Translations under genes and position numbers: made by a program | In this document: one piece after another, positions 24,715 to 38,004 of the stretch | Layout: every line of letters begins with the position of its first letter | Position numbering within the stretch: position 1 is the stretch's first letter | Origin: Acestrorhynchus altus | Taxonomy: Eukaryota > Chordata > Actinopteri > Characiformes > Acestrorhynchidae | DNA: 64,000 bases | Assembly (NCBI GenBank): GCA_034509495.1 | Contig: CM067513.1 | Location: forward strand, 15,309,501-15,373,500 | Direction of reading: 5' to 3' | Notes under the pieces: generated by a model | Databases searched by the model: none | The model's input: the letters and a program-made list of their open reading frames with translations, nothing else | What the model was told of the DNA's origin: nothing

Positions 24715-26080
24715 AGCTAAAATTATTTATTAAAAAGGGCTGGATACTATATTGCAAACATTGATATATCAAATATGTTGTAAAAGATATAAACAAATGA
24801 TCATATCTTAATATCACATTTGTTTGATTTAATTCCAAAAATGATTGAGAAGGGCATGTGTGTGGAAATGGTTTGGTTTCTCTACACTGATATTTTTTTT
24901 ATGTAACTTTGTTTATATATCAATAGGACTTCTTGGAAAAGGCTCCCAAAGCTACCTAAACTAATCCATAACTTGTACCATAAGCCATGAATGAGACTGT
25001 ATGCTGTAGACTCAGCAGCAACAGTGGGACTGTACAACACAGTACAACACTCCATACTTTAGAACAGTGTGCTCTAACATGATAAATATAAATAATAAAT
25101 AAATACATTTTAATGTAAACAGTATTTTGTCATCAAATGAAGTGAATGGAACAACGTTCAGTACAGCACTGCGAAAAAGTGATCAAGCACCGTTTGACAT
25201 TTATAAGCATATGCTTTGAAGTTCAGCGGTCAGTTTCTTTTAAGTTTGTAGTTTGCTGGGTGAATCCATAACCTTATCAACCGAACATGTGAGGAACTGC
25301 TGATCGGCCTGAATGAAGGCTGAATAGTAGCTGAGAGCAGCATGAAGTCAGACAGTTTATAATTGTGCTGTGGTATGCACTGAGGTCTATGCACACATGT
25401 GCTTCAAATGTCAGAAATGCTGTATATGTGTGACGAGGGGTGCAAGAGGTTTGGGTGAGATGTGCAAAGGTGTGAAATGTGGGACGCTTGCAAGTGTAAA
25501 TGTGGTGAAACACATGTGCACAAAACAATATCCTGCTCAGGGGGATATCATGAAGTGAGGCCTAGGGCAGTTGGTCTCATTCCTAGTGTAGGACGTTTCA
25601 TGTACTTTAAATTCTTGTGATTTCCAGGTTTTAACACACCTGACTCGGCTCTTGCAGCACTTGATGGTTACTTGATGCAATGAATAAGAGCTGGGAAAAC
25701 ATATATATGTGCAATACATGCGGTGTACTGTGGAGAATTCCCCCTGTCAAATCCCCTTTGGGAACTGTCCTACTGCCACCTGCTGGAGTAGTGTTAATTG
25801 CCTACTGTGTATAGATACCTTTTGGTAAACTCTGTTATGCTATGGGCCTCCAAATACACCTTTCAAAATATACTTGCGCTATACTTGCCCTGCTGTTCTG
25901 TTAAAAGACTAAACTATCTGGCATATAGATTGTTCACCATTCAGTTACGAAAGCTTGTTACAGGGACAAGGAAAACTCACATGGTGTGTTATATAACAGA
26001 CGGTGAGGTGTAGTGTGTTTTCTTTTCAGCTTGTTTCAGCTTGTTTAGCCGAATATCATGTTTAATCTCCTTTCTTTCTA
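24715..26080. other. No gene seen between the two duplicate copies
   Basis: AT-rich with small frames only. The CTCF-like site at 25773-25786 is listed separately. Confidence 0.5.
25773..25786 (-). promoter_or_regulatory. CTCF-like motif
   Basis: The reverse complement reads CCAGCAGGTGGCAG, which fits the published vertebrate CTCF core CCASYAGRKGGCRS at every position. Occupancy cannot be told from sequence. Confidence 0.5.
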
Positions 26081-26082
26081 TA

Positions 26083-26311
26083 CATCTCTTTTTTTCCATT
26101 GAGGAGGTAACCTGCAGTAACCTAATGCTAGTCATGCTGCCACACCCTGTTAAATGCTGATGTTCAGATTTCTTCTCCCAAAGGTAATGGAAGCCAGTGT
26201 TCCGTATTGCATCACAATGGTCAGGAGCAGAGTCATAATTGACTTATAATGGTCTTAATTTGGCTGCTCACAAATCCCCTTCCAAGTTCAAATTCCAAAT
26301 GAAGTGCTGTT
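26083..26311 (+). repeat. 228-bp direct duplication, copy 2
   Basis: Second copy of 24486-24713. Differences seen are one extra T in the early T run, GAAGT to GCAGT, GCCAGT to GCTAGT and TTCATATT to TTCAGATT. The flanks differ from copy 1 immediately at both ends, so the duplicated unit is bounded sharply. Confidence 0.95.
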
Positions 26312-26314
26312 TAT

Positions 26315-26890
26315 TATCATTGTAGCTGTATGATAAATTTTCATTGTGTGACTTGCTGTTTACAATGCGAGGCATTGATCAGTCAAATGGAAAATAAATG
26401 AAGTTTGAACCAACTAAGCTTAAAAGAACATTCTGAAATCTATTTACATTGGCAAGCATTTAAAAAAGTAGGGATTGTTGATATTGACCAAATGTCATAG
26501 TTAAACTAAGCACATCTAAATTTCCAAATATATGGAATTTTTCCATCTTTAGTAAAAAATATACAAAAGAATTATAGAATGATATGTTTACATGTAAAGT
26601 CGTTGATAGCTTTTAGGAATTGGAGCATAAGCTTTCAGTGTATTCATGCTACATAAATGTACTATTCACTAATCCTGGTCTATATTTTGTCCTGTTGTGT
26701 TGCCATGGGCTATGACATGATGGGTGTAAACTGTGACTCATTTTAGGAAGCCTCTTTAGCGGAGGCCAGGAACAACAGAAACAATAGCTTTTTGAACTTT
26801 TTTCAATGAAAAAATAGTAATACAAGCATTCAATTAGAAAAATAACAAGACCAAAGCCTTATTTTGATGCATCATGTTGACTAAAATTAT
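26315..26890. other. No gene seen
   Basis: AT-rich sequence without recognisable features. Confidence 0.5.
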
Positions 26891-26892
26891 CT

Positions 26893-27190
26893 GTGGGGGC
26901 TGCAGTGGTGCGGTGGTTAGCACGTTCAGCTCCCAGCACTGGGGTGTTGGGATCAAGGCCCTTTCTGGGTGGAGTTTCTATGTTCCCCCTGTGTCTGTGT
27001 GGGTTTTCTTTGGGGACTGGTTTCCTCCCACATTCCAAAAATATGGATATTAGGAGAATTGGCTATCAGGTGAAGTGCCCTAGTGTGTGAATGAATGTGC
27101 ATGGGTGAGTGTGAATGTATGCAGAGTGAGTGTGCGAACTCTGTCCTGTGAACATCTGGATATTCAGGGTGGTCTCAGCAGACAATCAAA
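26893..27190 (+). repeat. tRNA-derived SINE-like element
   Basis: Opens with GCAGTGGTGCGGTGGTTAGC, an A-box-like head. It continues with a decayed B box (GGGATCAAGGCC near 26950) and the conserved body blocks GTGTGGGTTTTCTTTGG and TTTCCTCCCACATTCC. It is the same general class as 42185-42445. A 65-codon frame over it is incidental. Confidence 0.65.
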
Positions 27191-27194
27191 ACGA

Positions 27195-28295
27195 GTGATT
27201 TATCATTTGTATAATCACAGCAATGAAATGTCAGTATCACAAAAGCCAATAATATATTAACAATTAACAAACAATAAAGTCAACAATGCTGGTAGACCTC
27301 CATCCTCGCTGTAGATCTCTTTTCTCCCAAGTCCTTCTTTTTGCCATTTACTGAGTCAGCCCATAGCTCCAGTAAATAACACTAATCGTGAGCTCAGTGG
27401 CCAGCTCCATGTAGAGGCGGCCTTAATTTAAAGCTTTTACAGGTCTTATTAAGAGCCGTTAAGTGTGGGTAGGAGCTGTTAGATGAGAGTCTTTATTTAA
27501 ACTGTCTTGAACAGGCCAACCTGGGGGGAAAATGAGTTAAGAGTGGGTTGGGCTTTTTCTCCCCCTTTTAATATTGCATTCAGAAAGAAACATTATTACT
27601 GGCAGTCCTGGTGGAAAAGGTAATCAAGAAGCTTTCTATAACAAGCCAAGATTTTCCCTCATTTACCCCAAACTTGTTCACCCAAAACAAAGGCAGCTGT
27701 ATGTGGAAGGGTTGGAGTTTCTGTACAAGCCGTGCTGTTTAGTTTGATGAGCTTATTGTTGAAGAAACAATAGGCGGGAGAAGAACATTACATGTTAAGA
27801 AGGAAACGGCTCACAGGACTGTTTACGAAAAAACTCAGAGTACCTCTAATTCAGGTACTGACTTTTTGTTGACACAGACAAAATATTCAGGGAGAGTTTG
27901 CCAAAGAGACACAACAGTGCATACAGTAGGCACCAGAGAATGAGGAAATAGGGGGAAAACAGTATTTTGTCTCATCAAACAAAAAGCCTTCTCACATGCT
28001 TTCCACCACATTCAGGTACAGTCGGACAACACACAGAGTCATCAACCAAACACTCAGTCACCTCCAGAATAATCATACCACACACATACAGTAGCATAGA
28101 GTTAATTTGGTTTGCAACACAAATGGAATATTTTGGTTTATGACACAAAAGCAATTGTCAACTTTGAAAATGCATATTAATTAATATCTTGAAATTAAAG
28201 GAGAAAGGTACAATAAAATATTAAAACAGAAATAACAAAAATAGAAATGGGTGATATGTTTGTTATAGTAATAGACAATATAGGTTATACAGCAG
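27195..28295. other. No gene seen; possible conserved sequence
   Basis: The part at about 27400-27690 is repeat-free and of higher complexity than its surroundings (TTAATTTAAAGCTTTT and related blocks), so it might be a regulatory element; nothing stronger can be said. The rest is plain non-coding sequence. Confidence 0.35.
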
Positions 28296-28299
28296 TTCA

Positions 28300-28762
28300 T
28301 ATATTTAGAGTGGCAAACAAATGTTTGGGTGTCTATCTGTGCTCCTGTGAGCAGATGTGATATATACCTATTCGGCAATTTATCAGAATTGATCTTTTTA
28401 TAGGAACATCCAAGCAAGCCTGGAACGTTTTGGAAACAAGTCCTGTGAACTAATGGTGAACTGCACTGAACCCAGGTGCTTGGGGAAAAAAGGTGCAGCA
28501 CTTAAGCACAGTGGTGGATTGGTCACAATTTGGGCTTGTGCTGCAGCCAGTGGCAAAGAGAATATTTCACTGGAAGAGGGATTTGAGTGAATTCCAACAA
28601 ATTCTATAAGGAAGCATCACAGCACCTGGAACAAAACATCCTCTAAAATTCAGCTTTAATTGCATGCTTTTTGGAAGTGAGGTCATGGTTTACTTGCTTA
28701 GCTATTCAGAGTAACAGGTATTTTGACCAGAGGTGCCCAGATATTTGCATGCCACTATATAT
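28300..28762 (+). mobile_element. Tc1-type MITE with both termini
   Basis: The left end AGTGGCAAACAAATGTTTGG (from 28310) and the right end, reverse complement AGTGGCATGCAAATATCTGG, form imperfect inverted repeats, with TATA next to each. The inside shares TTGTGCTGCAGCCAGTGGCA with the Tc1 remnant at 21240-21830, so it is probably a deletion derivative of that lineage. There is no coding capacity. Confidence 0.75.
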
Positions 28763-28764
28763 GA

Positions 28765-29375
28765 GTATTGATTGTGTTAAGCATCTATCAGTGTGATTAA
28801 AAGAATGTCATCCTTCCAAAATGTCTGCAATAACCAGCACATAAAAGAATAAAACTTTACAAAAGAATTTTTTGTATTATATCTTTAAAAACATTTGTTC
28901 ATGACCTCAGATGTCAACATGGAGTGTGACTGAAATGGATCCTTAGTTATGCGTATGACAGCTATTTTGCTGTGTCTGAGTTTTTAAGTGGAATTCAAGT
29001 GTGATTATAATCCGTAATCTCCCACAATTCACTGGGAATTTACAGTTAACACAGAATATGAACCAGACTGCAATCGTCAGTCTCTTTACTAAGCAACACA
29101 GTGGAAAGAATGGAAACGACAATATTTGTTCCTATAGCTAAACGAGTGATAGTTACTAAAGAGTCTATCCCTATATAGCACCATACTAATAAGGGAATAG
29201 GGATCCATTTTTGTCATGGTATCTTCAGCATACAGAATGGAATGTTATTATTGAGTAATAAAAAAACAACATATAAAATTAAATGACATCACTAAGCAAC
29301 CCACTCCCATTTATCTCTAAGCCCATTAGCCTTGTAATGCAAAAAGCACTTGAATGCATAAAATATATTGAATAC
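28765..29375. other. No gene seen
   Basis: AT-rich non-coding sequence. Confidence 0.5.
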
Positions 29376-29379
29376 ATTA

Positions 29380-29945
29380 ATTATCATAATCAAATCAGGA
29401 AACTATAATGGTGCATTCCAAACGCTTCAGTTTATCTCTTCAGATAGTCTTGAGTGGATTTTGGAGTGTGTTTTGGATGAACCTGTTATGATCCTGCTAT
29501 TCTGTACTCACTTAACGGATGGTTTTGTATCTGCATTCAGCATTTATATTTCCCTTGACCAGTATAACACTCACCACAAAATAACCTCAAATCATGGTAG
29601 ATCCACCCTCATGCTTTACAGTTGTCAAAATGTTCTTTTTATTAAATACAGTTCCAGGTACCTTGTTGATTATATTGTTGTATTATGACTCCATCAGCCC
29701 ACAGCACTTGTTTCAAAATATCAACTGACTCCTTTAGATGCTCTGTACAGCAGTACTTAAGTAACATTGATCAAACAGTTTTTTTGATTGATGTGCACCA
29801 CCTTTTGATTTGGCTAAATGTAATACAGGTTCTTGGCAGTCACTTGGCAGCCATTTCTTTCTACAGTCCTCACTATAGAAGCCCACTTCTTATATGCCTT
29901 GTGCTCTTTAACCAGTCATTTGTGAACAGGCCACAATGATGATTT
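29380..29945 (-). mobile_element. Probable Tc1-like remnant, minus strand
   Basis: The stretch around 29600-29730 (CACCCTCATGCTTTACAG, CTCCATCAGCCCACAGCACT) reads on the minus strand like the GGG-MLWGCFS and SDE-KF region of Tc1-like transposases. Two plus-strand frames here (29368-29688, 29685-29939) are antisense shadows. The remainder is too decayed to place, so the call is tentative. Confidence 0.4.
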
Positions 29946-29949
29946 TCAT

Positions 29950-31767
29950 TTTTTATATATTATGAAAAATAAAGCAGCTATAAAATAGAATTTGCAGAAT
30001 TTATTGTGATTTCTGTCTGATTAGTAAAATCACGGAAAATGAAGGCGTCTGACAATCCTAAGATGTGAATAGTTACACAAGACACTAACATGACAACTAC
30101 TGAACATGACAACTCTTATCAGCCTCCATTACCACCAATCATATTGCACACCTGCTCCAGACACCCATAAATGCTCTCATACACTAACTTTTTCCACCCG
30201 AACATGTTCCCGCTCCAGACATGGACCTTGACCTGCAAGGGCTAACAGAGAGCAGGGCTAAAGTCCTTTGAATAACAGATTAGCAAAGTGCACACAACCT
30301 CCTAAACCGCTTTGCCATTGACCTATATTCACCTGCAGGAATATAGAGGGTTTGTAGGAAATGCATACTTGTGTGTTTGTGGATGCTGCATAACTTTCAG
30401 GATACATTGCATTCTTTACAAAATTCCAAGTAATGTTTGATTTTCATTTTTAGTTCTCAGTTAAGTAGGAAAAACACCCTGCAAAGTGTATTTCTGTATA
30501 ATAAGAAACATGATAACTTTTTTGATATTGATATAAAATCTTGGGTATTGACTAATTGCAGCACACACCATGGGATACTTGCTCATTCATTCGTTGTTTC
30601 TCCTGCAATTAAGAGAATTAAAAAGAGTTTTTCTTGCTACTGATACATATTTAAGTAACAAAAATATAAAGGATATTCAGGTTTTGTTTGTTTTTTTTTG
30701 TTTTTTTTTGTTTTTGTTTTTGTTTTTTTTTTGGGGGGGGGGGGGTGAGTAAAATTAATAAAAGTAATAACAAATAACACTTTCTGGTATGTGTAATTGT
30801 CCCCTATGAATCCTTTTCCAGTTGCTTGGTGAATAGAAGTACATCAACCTACAAAAACATCCCACAAAATTGGCCTAGGGTTCTAATATTTAAGGAAAAT
30901 CAAAATATGCCCATGCAATATAGGCAGCTAGGTCTGTTGGATGGTAGAGGTTTTTGATTATATTTCCCACTATCGAGTCCCTGCTATTTCATAGTAATGG
31001 CTAATTTAATGTCAAAAAAAAAAAAAAAGCATATTTTAGACGTATTTTTAGGCACACTGTTGTTTAGTGTCCTGTTTGAGATGAAGACAAAGAGAGAGAA
31101 AGAGATAGAAAGAAAAAGAGATACTCCTCTTTACATGCAGATCTTATCTTGCATGCATTGCCTTTGGGATTACATCAGTGTGTATTCGTATTTATCCTGA
31201 GTCATACAGTTAAACACACTGATCAGTGCTCTGGTTCTTATAATGTCACTCATTCATTTCCTCCCATTCATTTCCAAAAGTGTAATCTATGCTTGCCATC
31301 ATAACAGGCCCTTTCTGAAGCAGAACCTCAAACGCGAGCACTAAAAAGCTAATTTTTGGAACCCTAAACAGGATGAAAGGGAGGTCCTGATCCCTTTTAA
31401 TGAGGAGAAAGGGAATATTGTATGTCCTACACAAGCTCCTTTTATCCAGACAGGAGATACTAGATAGCACAGATACAGTGTCCGGTGTGTGATAGGGATC
31501 TGGCCACACACACACACATACACACATACACATACACGATAACTGGTTGTGGAACGCAGCAGGTTAAGAGGAGTCCAGATGGGCCTGAGAGCAGAGGGCG
31601 AGGGGTGTTGGGCAAGGCATGTGGCTCAGGGTGGTCCGAAATGTGACTGAAGAACGCACGGATCGCAAAAGGGGACAGAGACACCAAATGTCAAGAAAAC
31701 TGAGGAGCCCACATCAAAAGCGATGGCCAGGCCGGTCTGGTGTGTTGGAGTGACCTGATATAGTGTA

Positions 31768-31848
<81 letters not shown>

Positions 31849-32290
31849 TGTAAGCCACACACTGCTCAAGCTGCTGTAGCTGCTGCTGGGCTGGATCGCA
31901 GTGGCGGTCCCTCAGATCTGTTCCACTCCCTCTTGGGAGCAACGAGTGTCAGTGCCCACACATAGCACAGAAGGTCAAGGGCAGTGCCAAGCTGCTTCTG
32001 TCTAGCTTTGAGGATGAACCACTGACACCATGACTTTTGACCCACATACATTTTATCCACATTTGACGTAGGAAATTTCTAATTCTATATAAATATACAC
32101 AAATCAATCCAAACATTAGTTGCTCTCACATATGAATCGAATAACACAGATAATCTCATAACAATGTTGTATGTAAAGTGTGGGATATATCAGATGATAA
32201 GTGAACAGTCAAGTCACATGGTCAATATGATACAATATGAGAAATGGGCAAGAAACCAGCATGACACACACATCTAAATAAAGTATATCT
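29950..32290. other. No gene seen; T/G run
   Basis: Holds a T-rich run followed by 13 G at 30684-30745, a CACACATA cluster near 31505-31535 and the GT array listed separately. No exon is recognised. Confidence 0.5.
31772..31844. repeat. Microsatellite (TG)n
   Basis: About 36 uninterrupted dinucleotide units. Confidence 0.97.
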
Positions 32291-32299
32291 AACTCTCAC

Positions 32300-32930
32300 A
32301 AGGGACAAATCACTGTGGCCCAATGACTGGGTTGTAGATTCTCCAAAACAGCAAGGCTTTTCAGGTGCTCCTAGTCCTGTGGTACCTACCTACAGTGCAT
32401 GCAAGGCACGGAAGGTTACCCATATGGTTGAAGTCAACAGGTCTACTTTGGTACAAGTCTGAATTTTTAACGATGGTTATGGGGGGATATGGGGCTGTGT
32501 AGTTGCAGAGTGCCAAAGCTAAGCCTGGTCCACCACTGAAAACACAGACATGAGAGCATTAGAACTTGACCTTGGAGCAATGGAAGCAGGTTTCCTTGAT
32601 TGATAAGTCCTGTTTTTTTGACATCACATGGACAGCTGGGTATGTGTGAGCTCTTTTCCTGGGGATGGCACCAGGATGCACTTTCAAAAGAAGACAAGGC
32701 AATGGAGGGAATGCGATGATCAAATTCTACAAAACTCTGGGCCTGGACATTTTATTATTGTGGAGCAGGTATACCTCTTCATAGAAATGGTATTCCACAA
32801 TGTAAGGGGTCTCTTTCAGTCCACTACACTGTACACAGTTTCAGGATTATGACAAAACGTTCTAGATGTCTTTCTGATCAACTTTCTGATCCAGCATCTG
32901 TAGGATGTGCTTCTATATGGGTGGCAATAT
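32300..32930 (+). mobile_element. Tc1-like transposon remnant
   Basis: Nucleotide blocks follow the order of a common fish Tc1 lineage: GGGGCTGTGTAGTTGCAGAG, CTTGACCTTGGAGCAATGGA, GACATCACATGGACAGCTGG, ATGGCACCAGGATGCACTTT and GGTATTCCACAATG with GTCTCTTTCAG. In protein terms these span the region from before the first catalytic aspartate to just before the second. The frame is broken by many stops and the inverted ends were not found. Confidence 0.75.
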
Positions 32931-33664
32931 CAACAGGTTTATTAGTGACATCCCACCATCACTTAACGCAGTGCAAACCACATGGGTCTACATGTGTGCT
33001 GAGTTGATAATGTGTTGCACTGGCAACAATCTGAAATGATTCTTTGGTGCTTAATGTGCCTTTGGTGAAGCAGGTGCCATCCTTTACCCCATCACCTTGG
33101 TAATATTGCATGATAGGAAGAGCTTGCTTACTGATGGGGACAGCCAATGTAAATTGAATTGCAAAAAAGCGTAATTGAAATACAGATCTTAGGAAATAAA
33201 TACCACTAACAACAACCACTTTACTCATAACGAGTATAGAAGCACTTCTTTCACACAAACAAGACAACTGACCTACACTTGATTACCCTAAAACTGACCT
33301 ATTTTTGAATCCTATGATGTTCAATGTTGTCTCTGAAACTGGGTCACTCTCTGACTTGGCCATGTCCAAATAGTTTAAGCCACACTCATTATCTCGCTTC
33401 TTTTTGTGTTGACAAAGAAGTTAGTATTCTAAAAGGACACTGTGAGAAGGAGGAGAGTTAACACAATGGGGCTGATGATTGAGGGCCAGATTCACTGAAT
33501 CTGTGATGATTCTGGCTTTGGCCCAAGTTGTTTAAAGTGCTATAACTGGATTGTCAGCTCAGCTTAGGCTCTTTTCAGTGCAACTGGGGCATAAGACAGG
33601 TTGAATGACATGTCAGAAGTGCAAGTCAACACACAAGCAGGTAATGACAGAGTGTGCTAAATGT

Positions 33665-33665
<1 letters not shown>

Positions 33666-33748
<83 letters not shown>
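33666..33748. repeat. Microsatellite (TG)n
   Basis: About 41 uninterrupted dinucleotide units. Confidence 0.97.
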
Positions 33749-33749
<1 letters not shown>

Positions 33750-34386
33750 CAGGGCCTTTTGAAGTCATTCTGTAAAGAGCGTCTCACTACATCACAGAGC
33801 CTTCTATCTGATGACTGGCTTTCAGCCAATCAAAATGCAGACTGACTGACAGGGAATATTACTGAGCATAGCTAAGGCAGGTGTGGAGGTTTGTTGTTAT
33901 TAACACAGCCATGAGCATGCGATTAGAGTGTGTAACGACAAAGTAGTACAGTTACATATTGTCTTTTCCTGTACTATTCTTATCTTCACTATTAAGAATT
34001 AAGGTTCCTATATGGTTCCTGACTTGGACGTGAACTTGGACTAAAATCTTGTGATGTATGGGACACAAATCAATAGGACAGAAATCAATCTTAATGGCTA
34101 AACTTTAAGAAATTTAAAAATTCTCTTTTTGGTTCATAAAACTACATATATATCATAAGTGGACCTCTCCTCACATGATGAGAAGTTAAAGAAGTATGTA
34201 ACTGGAGCGCTGCTTTAATGTGGAACATCAGGGAGATTAGTACAAGGCTGCTTTTTGTGTCATTTATATCTTCAAAATACATTTTAAGCACTTTAAATTA
34301 CTTAGTTCCAGTAAATACAATGATTAGAAGTCACAAAGTTTTTATTAAACCGTGCATTTTTTTTACTTTAAACATTAAAATGATTG

Positions 34387-34446
34387 TATTATATTATATT
34401 ATATTATATTATATTATATTATATTATATTATATTATATTATATTA
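34387..34446. repeat. Microsatellite (ATATT)n
   Basis: Twelve copies of a pentanucleotide, producing spurious YIIL-repeat frames on the plus strand. Confidence 0.97.
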
Positions 34447-34750
34447 GGAATTCATCACACTGTTCTACAGATGAATATATATCCAAAATGGTTACAGTCT
34501 ATGACTTACGCTGACTTTATTATAAGCTCTGAATTTTTTATTTATTTATTGTTTAGAATAATTTTGTCTCCAGTAAGAAAGTATTAGTCTAGGTGAGATT
34601 TTCTAGGTGATTTTTTTCTAGCAACCTGAAGTACAATTAACTTAATTAGAGGCTTGAAAAGAACCAGTTACACACCTGTTTGCAAAGCAAACAAAACCAA
34701 TGGAACTGTCAAACAGACCGCTGCAGGCCTTGATTGAAATATAATGCTAC

Positions 34751-34945
34751 ATACACTATATGGACAAACTGGTCCTGGGACACCAGCAGCAAAAGATCAG
34801 GATGTTGAATGTTCAACCCACCACATTCGTAACTCCCCAACTCATCTCAAAAATACTGGATGGAGCTAAAATACGTCTGGGGGGCTTTATACCCCTCTAG
34901 TGTCATATTCTATTGGCAGTGCTTCTCTACAGGGACTACACACGA

Positions 34946-35010
<65 letters not shown>

Positions 35011-35075
35011 ACGCATCTATATCAGCAATAGGTGCAACAAGAAGCTGAACACATTCATTAGAAGGCTTGACAAGC
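34751..35075 (-). mobile_element. MITE family A copy with internal GT array
   Basis: Begins ACACTATATGGACAAACTGG and contains GGGGGGCTTTATACCCCTCT and TCTATTGGCAGTGCTTCTCT, then GAACACATTCATTAGAAGG near the far end. A (GT)n array of about 30 units (34949-35009) has grown inside at a position where other copies have a short GTGTG stretch. Confidence 0.8.
34949..35009. repeat. Microsatellite (GT)n inside MITE
   Basis: About 30 units, nested in the family A element. Confidence 0.97.
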
Positions 35076-35079
35076 ACAA

Positions 35080-37995
35080 TTTATAAGTTTTTTTTAACAT
35101 AATCGAGCAGACAGGAAGAGAGGTTTCATATTTAAAGTTGGCTTGTTGTGATAAAGTTATGTTATTGACTTATCCTAGACACGATCTTGATCATTTTAAT
35201 GACTGTGATATCACCCATTTTGTTTAATTGCATGTAATTGAGCCAGTCGTGCTGTTTTGTTCTCACATCTGTACTTTGCCTGAGATGAGCTAGGGTCTGT
35301 GAGCAGACAGACATTTATCATGTAGGAAACGTGTGCAGTGGGTTTCACCATACACGCAGAGCTGAGTAATCCCCCATCCCTCTGGCCCTGCAGTTTGGCA
35401 AACAAGTCAATTGCAGATAAACAAAGATTTGTTACAGTTGTCTGGAATACAGTTGCAGTAGTCTGTCTTAGACTTTCACATCATTTATTCAAGAGGTACA
35501 AGGGCATTTGTAGCCGGTGTGTTGCTCTGTTTGGTGTTACAAATATGTCCCAAAGCCTGCACAATTCCATTCACACCATTTGGTAAAGTAAATGACTTCA
35601 TTTCAAAGCAGTATTCCAGCTCAGGTGAAAGTCAGTCATTCTTCTGTCAAGTTGTATTACGAATCAACGTATGCTACTTAGCAGCACTGTGCATGCGCTG
35701 ATCCATGATTTTTCGCTCTTTGACTTTAAACACATTAAACGCATTGCCACATTAAACAGACTGGTGTATGATTGACAAGTTGGATTCACACTGGAATATG
35801 ATTGACAACTGCAATTTTGGAATGCATTCAAATGTATTTCATTACGTGGAATGCATATCTCAAATGAAACCAAGCTGTTAAATTGTTTGTTGTGTCATTT
35901 AAATGTTGCCCCTAGGGTTCTGGACCCTTGGATGCCCCCTACCTACTGTTAAATCTGTTCTGCATTTTTCATGCATTTGCAGAACAGATTTGCCATAAGC
36001 AAGAGTTCACTGGGTTCAGACAAGTCATAAATCAATCAGATGGAAGTGAAATGCAGTCCAGTAAGAGGTTGATAGTAATGGGTGAGGTTTTTAAAAAAAA
36101 GTCAGTTATCTGTCACAACTTAAGCACTCACAGCTTCAGCAAAACAGCCGCAGAGATCCACACTGGCAGGTGTGGTTCAGTCACCGTTCCCATGTATTTC
36201 ACACTCTTTTCACAACCTTGGCGTACAAAGCTGCAGTGGCCACTTTCTTAAGAGCACAGTGGAGGATGAAGTGTGGGGCGCTGAAATGTTTTGGAGTGCA
36301 GACATGATGTAAAATGACTTCTTCATGAGAAGCAGAGTGAGGGAGGTGAAAGAACCTCCCCTGAGGAAAATAAGCCAACAGGGGGCCACAGTTCAACTCA
36401 AAAGCTCCAGCAGAGCTCATGTCCAAAAACAACATGCCAGATTTCCCCACGAAAGTGTGTTTTTTACTACCCAGCTCTTTTTATAGAAACCCAAATGGGC
36501 CTCTTGCTCAGGCTTGTGTGGCTCCACTGGCTTTTACATGCCCAGAGAGAACACTGCATGCTCTCCCCTGTCTACATGGGCCCTGGGACCCTGGGGATGA
36601 AACCTCAAAGAGCCTGTGGGAATTGTTCCACCATCAAAGACGACTTTGAGCATATTCGCCTATTAACATCTTATAAGACTGACCACATTGCTTTGTATTG
36701 TTGTAGGGCAGCGAATATGAAGTATATATTCAAGCAATGTAGTGACTGTTATTTGATTAATGGACTAATCTCTCCATTATGTGTCATTTCCTCTCACTCT
36801 AGTACCAGTATGTTTTATTGTATGGTCTAAAAAGTCATAGAAGTAGAGATTGTTCTCAGTAAGAGCTTCTTGATCAGGTCCTCATCCTTTTAAACCCACA
36901 GTGTTAAATAGTCTCCGTTTTTCTCTCAAAAACAAAATATTTATCCTCTGCTTATCTGATGGGAAGAGTACTGGTGGTCCCCTAGGTCTTGCATAGTTGT
37001 TAGAGCTCCCACTTGGGTCAATTTTTCGTTCTTTGTTTTATATCCAATCTTGTCAGAAATTTCTTCTGATTTAGGCCTGACACGAGAATTACTTTATCAA
37101 TTTATGCTATTACTGGACACAAGTGCGATCATTTTTGCTGATCATTAGGTTTTTCTTAGCAAAGAGAGCTTTATTTTTAAAAAGTTACAGTTTACATATT
37201 TAGGACATTTAAAACATTGTATTCCAATCCCAGTGTCTGAATATTCTTACTCATTTAAAGTTCAGTGTTCTTTAAAGGGACTAATTGCAATTTTAGTAAT
37301 AAAATTATAATCAGATAATTGTAAAAGATAAAATCAGAAATAATTGTTCATCACAAACATTTCCCGGGACGATATATTGTCCAGGCAAAAACAGTTATTG
37401 TGACAGGTCTGACCTGAGTCTCACTTCATCTGGATAGTTCACACTTAGTGTAGTACTCTCTGATAGTGTAGTACTAACTGCATGCCACATTTGGTGACTG
37501 ACTCAACATAAAGGATACTCTCTAGTTAATGTGCTAATGTTTATGCCAGTTCATAAACATTTATGAAACATAGAATTTGGGATTCATTTAACATAGATTT
37601 GCACAAGCAAATAATTTCTGTTTAAAAATGATTTATTTCAAAATAATTTTAGATTTAAAATATATTTTACGAATGTTGACCAGTATCAGCTAAACATTCT
37701 CCACTTCTGGAGAATAGTGGAAATACCAGTTAAACATCAGCCAAATGAAGATAATTTAAAAATACCCAATATCAGTATGCATCCCTAAGTAGAAGCCATA
37801 TCACCTCCTCTGCTTCCTTTACACTGTAGAGCTTTACCCAGGACTTCCCTGTAATCAGTGTCAATTACATCCAATAGAATCCATTGATTTTTAACCCCTT
37901 TTAACCTCTGTATGTAAATTCCTGCACCATAACTGTCACATTTTACATCCATTTTTAATGGGCCTTGAAATAGAACCTCGTGGGACAACATTTGG
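35080..37995. other. No gene seen
   Basis: Several small frames (35928-36251, 36199-36450, 36495-36830) lack recognisable domains or flanking splice pairs. The 36190-36660 part is less AT-rich than average. The 37350-37400 part (CCCGGGACGATATATTGTCC) resembles a fragment of a widespread fish DNA element, but is too short to call. Confidence 0.4.
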
Positions 37996-38004
37996 TAAGA
38001 TAAA

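Larger units (their letters stand above)
32935..34745. other. No gene seen
   Basis: Non-coding sequence carrying the two microsatellites listed separately. A 102-codon minus frame at 32959-33267 is featureless and may overlie more transposon debris. Confidence 0.45.
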
